DNA of 64,000 nt from Planctomycetaceae bacterium (GTDB lineage: Bacteria; Planctomycetota; Planctomycetia; Planctomycetales; Planctomycetaceae). Below, piece by piece: positions 1-7,508 of the stretch. The notes beneath the pieces are model-generated. The model saw nothing but the letters and a program-made list of their open reading frames with translations, made no database searches and was not told the origin of the DNA. The stretch covers positions 248,001 to 312,000 of the forward strand of contig JAKFUG010000012.1 of the NCBI GenBank assembly GCA_021732785.1, read 5' to 3'. The translations under genes were made by a program, and so were the position numbers. Position 1 is the first letter of the stretch; every line of letters begins with the position of its first letter.

Positions 1-252
1 ACGCCGGTGATGACTCGCGGGTATGTTCTCCGGACAAAGCCGAAATCAATTCGCCGGATTTAAGCAGGATCGACGCAAACCGATTGCTAATCAGCCTGTT
101 CCGTCACCGCCCTTTCGAGGATGTCATTCCGGAATCGCGCCACAAGTCTGGTCCGAAAGTCGGGAAATCTGTTACACTCGGATTCTGGCGACCCGTCGGC
201 GTGCGGCGTGGAAGACTCTGCTGGTTTGCCCCTTCAGGAAAGAAGTGGATTG

Positions 253-1134
253 ATGTCCGTTCCTCCGCCTGCTGAACGTCGCCGCCCGTGGGAGGAAAAA
301 AACGTCCTCGTCGCCGGGGTGCTGGCCTATCTGATTCCCGGTTTCGGGCACTTCTATCAAGGCCGGATCTTCAAGGGGCTGATTTACTTCGTGTGCATCC
401 TCGGTGCCTATTTCGGGGGTATGCGGCTGGGCGAAGGGGCCGTGGTCTATCAGGCACCGATTCGCGGCAACTGGAAAAAAGTCTCGTTGCAGTACGTCGC
501 ACAGGTGGGGGTCGGTTTGCCTTCTCTGGTGGCGTTGTATCAATCGAAGCGGTCCGACTCCCCGCTGAATAAAGATCAGTTTGATTTAACGGAGCCTCTT
601 TCCGCGCCGTTTACCGGCCAGTTGATGGCCTCCAGCCCGACGCGGGACGAAGTGGCCGGGGTGCTCGTCGGTCGCGTGGAATTGAGCACCTCGCGGGAGG
701 GATCATTGCCCGAAACACGAGGCGTCTTCCGTGGTACGAAGGATGGGCAACCGGTTGAGTTAGAACTCTCCGGGGGGCTCAAGCTCGATCGGCCGGTCAG
801 CGGCGGCTATCAGCGCGGGCTGGAATGCCACGTCGTGCATTCGCCGGATCAGCATCCCAACGAGACGTTCCATATCCGCGGTTCGATTCCGCGCTCGTTT
901 TTCGACGCCTTCAATTCGCCGCCCGATCCGGTCCTCATTCAGGACTTGCACGGGAGGCTCGGGAAGTATTACGACCTCGCGATTGCGTTTACGCTCATCG
1001 CGGGATTTCTGAACGTGCTCGCAATCTGGGACGCCATCGAAGGCCCGGCATACGGTTTTGGTGACGAGCAACCGCCCGCCCCGAATCCTGCTCCGGAGCG
1101 CACCGATGCTCCAGTCGCGGTTGCGGCCAAGTAA
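253..1134 (+). CDS. Planctomycete-type membrane protein, function unknown
   Basis: The 293-residue protein starts at an ATG at 253; the frame stays open upstream but nothing there looks coding. Residues about 18-38 and 42-58 are hydrophobic (segments around AYLIPGFGHFYQGR and LIYFVCILGAYFGG) and another membrane span lies near 241-260, followed by a proline/alanine-rich tail. The PGFGHFYQG segment is typical of small TM2-like membrane proteins. The middle part is soluble, about 180 residues. I think it belongs to a planctomycete-restricted family (possibly DUF6677), but I cannot confirm that. It is probably cotranscribed with the small membrane gene 29 bases downstream. Confidence 0.7.
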   Translation: MSVPPPAERRRPWEEKNVLVAGVLAYLIPGFGHFYQGRIFKGLIYFVCILGAYFGGMRLGEGAVVYQAPIRGNWKKVSLQYVAQVGVGLPSLVALYQSKRSDSPLNKDQFDLTEPLSAPFTGQLMASSPTRDEVAGVLVGRVELSTSREGSLPETRGVFRGTKDGQPVELELSGGLKLDRPVSGGYQRGLECHVVHSPDQHPNETFHIRGSIPRSFFDAFNSPPDPVLIQDLHGRLGKYYDLAIAFTLIAGFLNVLAIWDAIEGPAYGFGDEQPPAPNPAPERTDAPVAVAAK

Positions 1135-1163
1135 TTCACTCACGGTTCACGAGGATTGCCAAG

Positions 1164-1370
1164 ATGATGGGGACCGTGCTTGCCCTCGCCGATTTGACGG
1201 TGACGTGGTATCTGATGCCACTCGCGGCGATCATCAGCCTGGTCTACAGTGCCAGCCGTTATGAATTGCCGGAGCGGATTCTCAAGCGGGCCGCGCGGTT
1301 GTTCGCCACGATTATCGGCGCGATGGCCGCGGTGTTCGCCGTGCTGTGGTTCTTTTCCGTCGGGTTGTAG
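1164..1370 (+). CDS. Small two-span membrane protein, unknown function
   Basis: The 68-residue protein begins MMGTVLALADL at an ATG pair (1164/1167). Two hydrophobic segments (about 10-29 and 46-66) are separated by a short basic loop (RYELPERILKRAARLF), which suggests two membrane helices with the loop in the cytoplasm. It follows the preceding membrane gene closely and is probably in the same transcript. Its TAG stop lies in the first bases (GTAGCC) of the palindromic repeat at 1367-1595. No function is recognised. Confidence 0.6.
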   Translation: MMGTVLALADLTVTWYLMPLAAIISLVYSASRYELPERILKRAARLFATIIGAMAAVFAVLWFFSVGL

Positions 1371-1595
1371 CCCTGTCGCTCCGCGACAGGAAAGCCGATA
1401 AACATGCGGCGTCGTACTTTCACTCGGCTCATACCGATCCTAACAATGAACAGCGCGTTGAGTGGAATCCGCTCATCACGCGGAGCGTGATGGCTACTAT
1501 GGTGGCCATCACGCTCCGCGTGATGAGCGGCACGTTTCAAAACGCGCGGATGATTCCTGGAATACGTATTACCTGTCGTGGAGCGACAGGGCTAC
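1367..1595. repeat. Nested palindromic repeat between convergent genes
   Basis: Two outer copies (1367-1390 and 1572-1595, inverted) contain CCTGTCGCTCCGCGACAGG or its near copy. Two inner inverted copies (1469-1497 and 1502-1530) contain CATCACGCTCCGCGTGATG. Each copy is itself a hairpin, and the copies form larger nested inverted pairs. The outer ends read GTAGCC. The TAG in them is the stop codon of both the small membrane gene (plus strand) and the pseudouridine synthase (minus strand). It probably works as a bidirectional terminator. Related copies lie at 45929-46067. Confidence 0.85.
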
Positions 1596-2551
1596 TTTGC
1601 GTTGTTCCACCAGTCGTTCAAGTCCGCGGGCCACGGTGAGGTGAACTCCATTCGCTGTTGCGTCGCCGGGTGAATGAATGCCAGAAACGCGGCGTGCAGT
1701 GCCAATCGCGGGGGCGGATTTCGTTCGGCGGCCGGTGGTCCGTATTCGCGATCACCACACACCGGGAAGCCGAGTTCCGACAGATGAATGCGGATCTGGT
1801 GCGTCCGCCCGGTTTCGAGCCGGCACTCGACTTTGGTGAAACCGCCGCGAGTTTCCAGCGGCCGCACATGCGTCACCGCGGGGACACCGTGACGCCCATC
1901 GGGACTCGACCCCCGATGGCCATCCCCCCGGTCGCGCACGAGGTGTGAACGAACCGTCGTTGTCGGGGGACATCCGGCAACAATCGCGTGGTAGACCCGC
2001 TCGGCCCGATGTTCCGCAAATTGATCGATGAGAATCGCCGCGGCCGGAGTGGTGCGGGCGAACACGATGACGCCGGTGGTGTCGCGATCGAGCCGTTGCA
2101 CCCGTAGCAATGGCGGCAGGGGGGCCACCGGCTGACTTTTCTTCTTCAGCGCCACAACGGGGACGGTGCGCAAGCGGGCGGCAATCAATTCGTCGAGCGT
2201 GGGGGCCAACCGCTTTTTTTCGACCGGCCAGTGCTGTTCTTCCGGCCGACGCGTGCTCACGATGCCCGCCGGTTTTTCCGCCACGACGAGATGGTCGTCC
2301 AGATAATGGATCACCAACTCCATCGGCTTCAACGGCGATGCGGCCGGATCGGCGAGGAAGCGGACTTCATCACCGCGCTGCAAGCGCCGGCCTTCATGAA
2401 TGCAGAGGACACCATTCACGAGGACCCGCCGGGCCGACAATTGGCGGCGGCATTCATTCCACGACGCTCCCGGCAACAATGTCCGGAGCACCGCCAGCAC
2501 GGTCTGGCCTTCCCGTTCCGCTTCGATCAACACGACTTGATTGGCATTCAT
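1592..2551 (-). CDS. RluA-family RNA pseudouridine synthase
   Basis: The 319-residue protein converts uridine to pseudouridine in rRNA or tRNA; the target cannot be told from sequence. An S4-like RNA-binding part (about 15-70) is followed by the catalytic domain with the motif VQRLDRDTTG, whose aspartate (about D155) is the catalytic nucleophile of the family, and a C-terminal ETGRTHQIRIHL motif. The start at 2551 (MNANQVV) is chosen because the S4 part begins right after it; an in-frame ATG at 2596 would add 15 residues. The RLD motif is preceded by Q rather than the usual H. The stop codon lies inside the repeat at 1572-1595. Confidence 0.88.
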   Translation of the reverse strand: MNANQVVLIEAEREGQTVLAVLRTLLPGASWNECRRQLSARRVLVNGVLCIHEGRRLQRGDEVRFLADPAASPLKPMELVIHYLDDHLVVAEKPAGIVSTRRPEEQHWPVEKKRLAPTLDELIAARLRTVPVVALKKKSQPVAPLPPLLRVQRLDRDTTGVIVFARTTPAAAILIDQFAEHRAERVYHAIVAGCPPTTTVRSHLVRDRGDGHRGSSPDGRHGVPAVTHVRPLETRGGFTKVECRLETGRTHQIRIHLSELGFPVCGDREYGPPAAERNPPPRLALHAAFLAFIHPATQQRMEFTSPWPADLNDWWNNAK

Positions 2552-2640
2552 GGCGTGAAGTGTATCGCTGTCGGCGATGAGGCGGAAAGGCAACATTCAC
2601 GGCGGTTTTCATCAAAAGCGGGAAACTTCCGGATGGCGAT

Positions 2641-2668
2641 TTGACGGCGGGCGGGTGTGACCTATGTT
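2641..2668 (+). promoter_or_regulatory. Candidate sigma70-type promoter of an orphan transcript
   Basis: TTGACG (2641-2646) and TATGTT (2663-2668) are separated by 16 bases. The promoter fires away from the pseudouridine synthase gene into a region without a convincing gene that ends in a strong hairpin terminator at 2852-2892. Confidence 0.4.
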
Positions 2669-2674
2669 TCCTGT

Positions 2675-2892
2675 GTCGCCGCCAACGGGGTGACGCGACG
2701 AACGGAACCGACTGCCTCGACCGTGGCTTGCTACGGAAGAGTGTAGAACGCGGCAAGGAGGAGCTGGGAGCTTCGAGGGGACCTTGCCGCGTTCTCATAT
2801 TTTACCCGGCGGAATGGCTTGGGAGACAAGCCGCCGCCCGATGCGGACGCAAACGACCTCGATGGCAAACGCCATCGAGGTCGTTGTCTTTT
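2675..2892 (+). ncRNA. Candidate orphan small RNA or leader RNA (~215 nt)
   Basis: The stretch between the candidate promoter and the terminator contains no convincing coding frame but has two strong hairpins. One is a 13-bp perfect stem (GAACGCGGCAAGG at 2746-2758 with its complement at 2782-2794), followed by ATATTTTA. The other is the 15-bp terminator stem. I looked for the conserved core of SRP RNA and the RNase P GGAAAGUCCGGGC-type element and did not find them. It could be an independent small RNA, or a leader that attenuates the gene starting at 3083. No known family is recognised. Confidence 0.35.
2852..2892 (+). terminator. Strong intrinsic terminator without an upstream gene
   Basis: A perfect 15-bp stem (AACGACCTCGATGGC at 2852-2866, complement at 2871-2885) has the tetraloop AAAC and is followed by GTCTTTT. 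The nearest gene on its left is on the minus strand, so it must end either a small RNA or an attenuated leader for the 3083 gene. Confidence 0.7.
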
Positions 2893-3082
2893 CCAGACAC
2901 TTGGATTCTGTGGCACACGATTCGTCGGACAGGCTGGGATCACAGCCCCCGATCTTCGGCCGTTTCTGCCGATCATGGCATTTCACCAACGGGCCGCGCG
3001 GAAGTTTGCCGATAGTAACGATTGCAAAGTCTGTGCGGACTGTGTCGCATCGATTTCGGGTCATGCCGGAGTGGTGAAATCC

Positions 3083-3460
3083 ATGATGCTTACTTCGCTC
3101 GCGGAAGCCGTTCGCAGAAAATCCGCGGTGATGATCTGTCTGCTGGCTGTGGGTGTCATCGGCTGGTTGACGCCGACGATGGCCTCCGCGCGAAGATTAC
3201 GGAAAGCGGAGCGGGATCACGTCGCACTCGTTTCACCACAGGAAATCGTCCTGCCTGTTTCGACCGAGTCGACGGAAGTCTGTGTGCAGGGGACTGCGAT
3301 TGCGGGGCAGCAGCGGGTGGCGGTGATCGACGGTCGGGTCGTGGCGGTGGGGCAGCGGATTTCGACTGCGGGCCGGAAGTTCTCCGTCGTGGAGATCGAA
3401 TCGGAAAGCGTCCGCCTGCGGGAAGTTGCCGGTGACGAAGAACCATTGTCGTTCCGCTGA
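3083..3460 (+). CDS. Small secreted/anchored protein, GspB/PilP-like C-terminus
   Basis: The 125-residue protein starts MMLTSLAEAVRRKSAVM. It has a basic N-terminus and a hydrophobic span (about 17-34, ending TMASA), so it is a signal peptide or membrane anchor. The last about 60 residues contain AVIDGRVVAVGQ and VVEIESESVRLRE. That pattern resembles the C-terminal beta domains of PilP, GspB or GspC proteins of type IV pilus and type II secretion systems, which contact secretins. It lies 32 bases before the STN-domain gene and is probably cotranscribed with it. The family call is an inference from pattern, not a match. Confidence 0.5.
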   Translation: MMLTSLAEAVRRKSAVMICLLAVGVIGWLTPTMASARRLRKAERDHVALVSPQEIVLPVSTESTEVCVQGTAIAGQQRVAVIDGRVVAVGQRISTAGRKFSVVEIESESVRLREVAGDEEPLSFR

Positions 3461-3492
3461 GGGATGTTGTTTCGCCAGACGGGGAGTGTGAC

Positions 3493-4638
3493 ATGACGGG
3501 GGGGCTTGCCAATCTGCGAACCGCGGCGATCGCGCTCGGCCTGGCGCTGGTGGTCATCGGTGCCTTTTCGTTGATTCAAGCCACCACCTCGCATTCGACA
3601 GGGAATCAGCGCGACCCAGCTCTGCGGTTCGCCTCGGCGTATCGAGCCGGTTCCACTGACGCTGCGCCGGTCTCTCTCGGGCCCCTGGAAATCGTCGACC
3701 CGCCGCCCAAAACACGAACGGCACGGAAACTGTCGACATCACCAGCGCAGTTGCTGGCACAGATCGATTCCGATGATGTTCCGCCCCCGCCGGCCAAGCC
3801 CACTGACGGTGACGATCCCGTGCCGGATTCCAAAGGCGAGATTCCACCGCAACGGTCTCCAGCGGCGGAGTTGATGGATCTCGAACCGATTCCCGCCACG
3901 CCTTCTCGGACCGGGAGTATTGCCCAGGCCGCTCCGGAATGCTGCGAGCGCCAGGAACAGCAATTGGCCCGCATCGCGCTTGGCCTGGAATTGCTCGCCC
4001 GGCAAACGACTCAGGGGATCATTGAACGGACCGCTTCCGATGCGGTGCCGAGGCGAACCGAAACCTTTGTGGCTCCCGCTTCTCGTGAAGCCACGGCGCT
4101 GATCAAGATCGAGCGCACGGCGGACGACCGGGATCGCTTCTCCCTGGAAGTCCACGCGGCGGCCATCGGCGATGTCTTCGGCGTGTTATGCGACATGGCA
4201 GGATTGAAGCTGGAACTGGCCCCGGAAGTCACCGAGCGGGTCACGTTGACGCTCCGCGAGGTCACGCTCGGCGAAGCGATCAATGCGGTGCTGCGGCAGG
4301 CGAATCTCGGTGTCGAACGGGACGAACACGTAATGCGGGTGATGCCCCGGATGATGGCCGAAGACCGTGCTCTGCGACAACAACCGCTCGTCACCAAAAT
4401 CTACCGACCGCAGATGGTGGGTATGGCCGCTGTGCTGCCGCTCATTCGTCCGCTGATGACGCCGCGGATCGGTCGTCTCGCGGTGATGCCCGATCCCGCG
4501 GGGCGGTTGTGCCCCGATGCCGGCCATCCGTTCCCGGGCTTACCATCGGAAATCCTCGTTATTGTCGATCGGGCGGAAGTCCATACCGAAATTGCGAAGC
4601 TGCTCCACGAGTTGGACGCGCTGACGCCTTCACCGTGA
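3493..4638 (+). CDS. Membrane-anchored protein with secretin STN-like domain
   Basis: The 381-residue protein has an N-terminal membrane span (about 9-29), a long proline/charged linker (about 35-210), and a domain at about 216-285 with the pattern of the secretin/TonB short N-terminal (STN) domain (AAAIGDVFGVLCDMAGLKL ... VTLTLREVTLGEAINAVL). A further segment resembles the N-domain that follows STN in PilQ and GspD (EILVIVDRAEVHTEIAKLL). The pore-forming secretin domain is missing, so this is not a complete secretin. It may act as a periplasmic partner or scaffold. The last 9 bases overlap the end of nadB, which is on the opposite strand. Confidence 0.6.
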   Translation: MTGGLANLRTAAIALGLALVVIGAFSLIQATTSHSTGNQRDPALRFASAYRAGSTDAAPVSLGPLEIVDPPPKTRTARKLSTSPAQLLAQIDSDDVPPPPAKPTDGDDPVPDSKGEIPPQRSPAAELMDLEPIPATPSRTGSIAQAAPECCERQEQQLARIALGLELLARQTTQGIIERTASDAVPRRTETFVAPASREATALIKIERTADDRDRFSLEVHAAAIGDVFGVLCDMAGLKLELAPEVTERVTLTLREVTLGEAINAVLRQANLGVERDEHVMRVMPRMMAEDRALRQQPLVTKIYRPQMVGMAAVLPLIRPLMTPRIGRLAVMPDPAGRLCPDAGHPFPGLPSEILVIVDRAEVHTEIAKLLHELDALTPSP

Positions 4639-6255
4639 GCTGTAATCCGCGACGCAACACAAATGATCGGTTTGTGCGGGATCAGTCGCGGGAAAATCGG
4701 ACCGGGTATGCACGCCACGGGTTTCTTGGCGGGCCATTGCCGACGCGATCATCAATCGGGCAACGAGGAGCATGTTCTGTAGCTCCCAACCCTTGGTGAG
4801 GTTGAATTCGCGCGGACCGACGTAACGGTCCCAGAACTCGACCTGTTGCGAAGCCGCTTCCAAGCCTTCTGCGTTGCGTTCGATGCCGACGTTTCGCCAC
4901 ATCTCGCTGTTGAGCGAATTGAGCAAATCGTCAAGATTCAGTCCGTCATCCGGTCGCGACGGCGGCAACGGGTCGTCATCCAGCGGCAGCGCGGTGAAGC
5001 GGTCCTCTTCATCCAGCGCGGCATCGGAGGCATTTCGCCCGGCCCGCAAACCGAAGACCAGACCTTCCAGCAGGCTGTTACTGGCGAGGCGATTCGCACC
5101 GTGTAAGCCGCTGGAAGTCACTTCGCCCGCCGCCCACAGACGGGGCAATGTCGTTCGTGATTCGGTGTCGAGTGTCACACCACCGATCATGTAATGCGCA
5201 CCCGGGCGGACCGGTATCAGATCCTTCGTCAGATCGAGACCGAAGCTCGCACAGACCTTGCCGATATGTGGGAACCGCTCGACGATGAGAGTCTTGTCGA
5301 GGTGCGTGACATCGAGATAGACGCAGTGATGCCGCGTCTTTTCCATCTGCCGGGTGATGGCCCGGCTGACTTCGTCGCGCGGCGCGAGTTCGAGTTGCGG
5401 GCTGTAATCGCTCATGAACCGATAGCCGTGGCAATCACGAAGGATGCCGCCTTCACCGCGGACCGCTTCGGAGATGAGATGCCGTGAACTGCCGGCGATG
5501 TACAACACCGTCGGGTGAAACTGCATGAACTCCATGTCGCGCAGTTCTGCTCCGGCACGAAATGCCATCGCCTGACCATCCGCGGTAGCGATCTCGGGGT
5601 TCGTCGTTTCGCGGAACAAACGTCCCGCGCCGCCGGTGGCGAGAATCGTCTGCTTCGCCCAGACGAACGTCTTGCCGTGCTGCGGATTCCACATCAATGC
5701 GCCGCGACATTCGCCCCCGTGGGTGAGCAGGTCGATCGTGAATGTATCATCCCACACGGAGATCGACGGCTCGCTTTTCAGCCGGGCGATCAAGGCCCGC
5801 ATGATTTCTTTGCCGGTCGCGTCACCCAGAGCATGCACCACGCGGCGGTGACTATGCCCGCCCTCTTGAGTAAGGGCCATCTCGCCGTCGGATTGATCGA
5901 ACGCCGCCCCATAGGACATCAGTTCGCGAATCCGCTGCGGGGCTTCCTTCACCACCATGTCGACGACATCGGCATGGCACATCCCCTTCCCGGCGGCCAT
6001 CGTATCGGCGAAGTGATTGGTGATGTCGTCCAGCGGATCGAACACGCCCGCGATGCCGCCTTGGGCGTACGCGCTGTTGGAATGATCAATCCGGCCTTTC
6101 GTCGCCACGACGACGTTCAGCTTCGGATCAATCGACAACGCCGCCCGAATCCCCGCAATCCCCGCCCCGATGATGAGCACGTCCGTAAACAGATGCGGGA
6201 TTCGCTTCGGAGCGAAACGGACGAGATAACGGCGTTTCGGGGTGATGTGCAGCAT
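4630..6255 (-). CDS. nadB: L-aspartate oxidase
   Basis: NadB oxidises L-aspartate to iminoaspartate with FAD, the first step of de novo NAD synthesis, and hands it to quinolinate synthase NadA. The 541-residue protein has the FAD-binding GAGIAG at about 30-35 and the family blocks HSNSAYAQGGIAG, QEGGHSHRRVVHALGDATG, EFMQFHPTVLY, EAVRGEGG, and HYMIGGV followed by GLHGANRLASNSLLEGLVFG. Its length is normal. nadA and nadC are not nearby. The start at 6255 is the only sensible one, with about 24 residues before the Rossmann strand. It sits downstream of the mqnD-like gene on the same strand, with a nested repeat between them. Confidence 0.96.
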   Translation of the reverse strand: MLHITPKRRYLVRFAPKRIPHLFTDVLIIGAGIAGIRAALSIDPKLNVVVATKGRIDHSNSAYAQGGIAGVFDPLDDITNHFADTMAAGKGMCHADVVDMVVKEAPQRIRELMSYGAAFDQSDGEMALTQEGGHSHRRVVHALGDATGKEIMRALIARLKSEPSISVWDDTFTIDLLTHGGECRGALMWNPQHGKTFVWAKQTILATGGAGRLFRETTNPEIATADGQAMAFRAGAELRDMEFMQFHPTVLYIAGSSRHLISEAVRGEGGILRDCHGYRFMSDYSPQLELAPRDEVSRAITRQMEKTRHHCVYLDVTHLDKTLIVERFPHIGKVCASFGLDLTKDLIPVRPGAHYMIGGVTLDTESRTTLPRLWAAGEVTSSGLHGANRLASNSLLEGLVFGLRAGRNASDAALDEEDRFTALPLDDDPLPPSRPDDGLNLDDLLNSLNSEMWRNVGIERNAEGLEAASQQVEFWDRYVGPREFNLTKGWELQNMLLVARLMIASAMARQETRGVHTRSDFPATDPAQTDHLCCVADYSSR

Positions 6256-6266
6256 CGTCGTCTTCA

Positions 6267-6454
6267 GCGAGCGGGGGGACGTCAGTCCCCTCGGTGATCG
6301 ATTCTCGTGATTGCAAATTGATTATTGAAAAATGCAAAGTGCAAATTGAAGGAAATACGCCCGCTCATTTTGCAATTTGCACTTTGCAATTCTCACTTTG
6401 CAATCCTTTCATCGCGAATCGAATCACCGGGGGGACTCACGTCCCCCCGCTCGC
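6267..6454. repeat. Nested inverted repeat, GC-rich arms around AT-rich arms
   Basis: GC-rich outer arms (about 6267-6310 and 6413-6454) contain GCGAGCGGGGGGACGT, GGTGAT and GATTC on one side and their complements on the other. The centre is AT-rich and contains a second inverted pair with perfect 16-bp arms (TGCAAAGTGCAAATTG at 6333-6348, complement at 6373-6388). It lies between the mqnD-like gene and nadB, both on the minus strand. Transcribed, it would form a long stem. The AT-rich motif TGCAAAGTG recurs at 58369-58470. Confidence 0.85.
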
Positions 6455-6463
6455 TATTACAGA

Positions 6464-7291
6464 TTATCCAATAAATTCCAGCGTCACCGGATGCGGGATG
6501 ATCTTTTCATCGTACGCCCGTTTGAGGAGCGTCGACACCGCTTCACGGCCGCGGGGGCCGAAATCGATCGTCCAGTCGTTGACGTACATGCCGACGAATT
6601 TGTCCGCCTGGCTGCGGTCGAGATCGCGGCCGTATTGCAGCGCGTGCTGCAAGGCTTCCGCGCGGTGATCGAGCGCGTATTGGATGCTTTGCTTGAGCAG
6701 TACGGTAACATCGTGCATCGCTTTTTCGCCGAGATCGCGACGGATGGCGTTGCCGCCGAGAGGCAACGGCAGGCCGGTGTCCTTCAGCCACCATTGGCCG
6801 AGATCGGTGATCAGGTGCAGGCCCTGATTCTGGTACGTTAACTGCCCTTCGTGGATGATCAACCCGGCGTCGACTTCTCCGGCTTGCGTGACGTTCAGAA
6901 TTTCATCGAACGGATAGACGACCGGTTCAAACTCCGGCAGCGCCATCCGCAGCGCGAGGTACGCGGTGGTCATGGTGCCGGGGATGGCGATCCGTTTCTT
7001 GCGGAAATCGCCGAGCGAACCGGGGTGTTTCGCGACGACCATCGGGCCGTAGTTGTCCCCCATGCTGCACCCGCAGGCACACAGGGCGTACTTGTCGGTG
7101 AGGTACGCATAGCCATGCAGACTGACCGCGGTCAGTTCCAATTCCCCCTTGAGCGCCCGGCGGTTGAGGGTTTCGATATCCTGCAATTCGTGCGTGAACT
7201 GATAGTCGCCCGTGGGAATCTTGTCGTTCGCCAGAGCGTGGAACATGAACGCATCGTCGGGATCGGGACTGTGTCCCACTCGGATCAACAT
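6464..7291 (-). CDS. mqnD: MqnD-like 1,4-dihydroxy-6-naphthoate synthase
   Basis: The 275-residue protein matches the MqnA/MqnD periplasmic-binding-protein fold family of the futalosine route to menaquinone. The N-terminal SPDPDDAFMFHAL is the signature of MqnD-type proteins, and GLIIHEGQLTYQNQGL and LPLPLGGNAIRRDLG are further family blocks. MqnD cleaves cyclic dehypoxanthine futalosine to 1,4-dihydroxy-6-naphthoate. MqnA is homologous, so the exact step is less certain than the family. No other mqn genes are in the window. The start at 7291 gives the normal beginning MLIRVGHSPDPDD. Confidence 0.85.
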   Translation of the reverse strand: MLIRVGHSPDPDDAFMFHALANDKIPTGDYQFTHELQDIETLNRRALKGELELTAVSLHGYAYLTDKYALCACGCSMGDNYGPMVVAKHPGSLGDFRKKRIAIPGTMTTAYLALRMALPEFEPVVYPFDEILNVTQAGEVDAGLIIHEGQLTYQNQGLHLITDLGQWWLKDTGLPLPLGGNAIRRDLGEKAMHDVTVLLKQSIQYALDHRAEALQHALQYGRDLDRSQADKFVGMYVNDWTIDFGPRGREAVSTLLKRAYDEKIIPHPVTLEFIG

Positions 7292-7446
7292 GGAATTTTC
7301 TCAGCGGTTTTCAAAATACTGCTCGACGGGAACATCCCACGGAAGGCATTCCGTGGGCGTCTCCCTGCGGTTGCCGCATCATAGTCGAGTCCTCTACCAT
7401 TGCCTATCCGCCGGACGGGCGCGGATGTTAACTGACCACGCGCGTC

Positions 7447-7480
7447 AGCACCCCGGCTGCTCAGAAGCAGCCGGGGTGCT
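7447..7480. repeat. Perfect 15-bp hairpin upstream of the ABC-F gene
   Basis: AGCACCCCGGCTGCT (7447-7461) and its exact complement (7466-7480) are separated by CAGA. It lies 28 bases before the ABC-F start codon. It shares its stem with two hairpins just after that gene (9412-9502), and stem positions change in pairs between copies. Confidence 0.85.
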
Positions 7481-7508
7481 TTGTCCGCCAACTCTCAATT
7501 TGTGACTC

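Noticed and set aside
2675-2892. SRP RNA or RNase P RNA in the orphan transcript
   Set aside because: Neither the SRP core (GGTCAGG...GGAAGG-type) nor the RNase P conserved elements are present.
2641-3015. A 124-codon frame starting at a TTG in the orphan transcript
   Set aside because: It runs through both hairpins and the terminator and its translation shows no protein-like pattern.
6311-6412. Possible insertion sequence or transposon end
   Set aside because: No transposase frame and no target-site duplication seen; only the nested inverted repeat.
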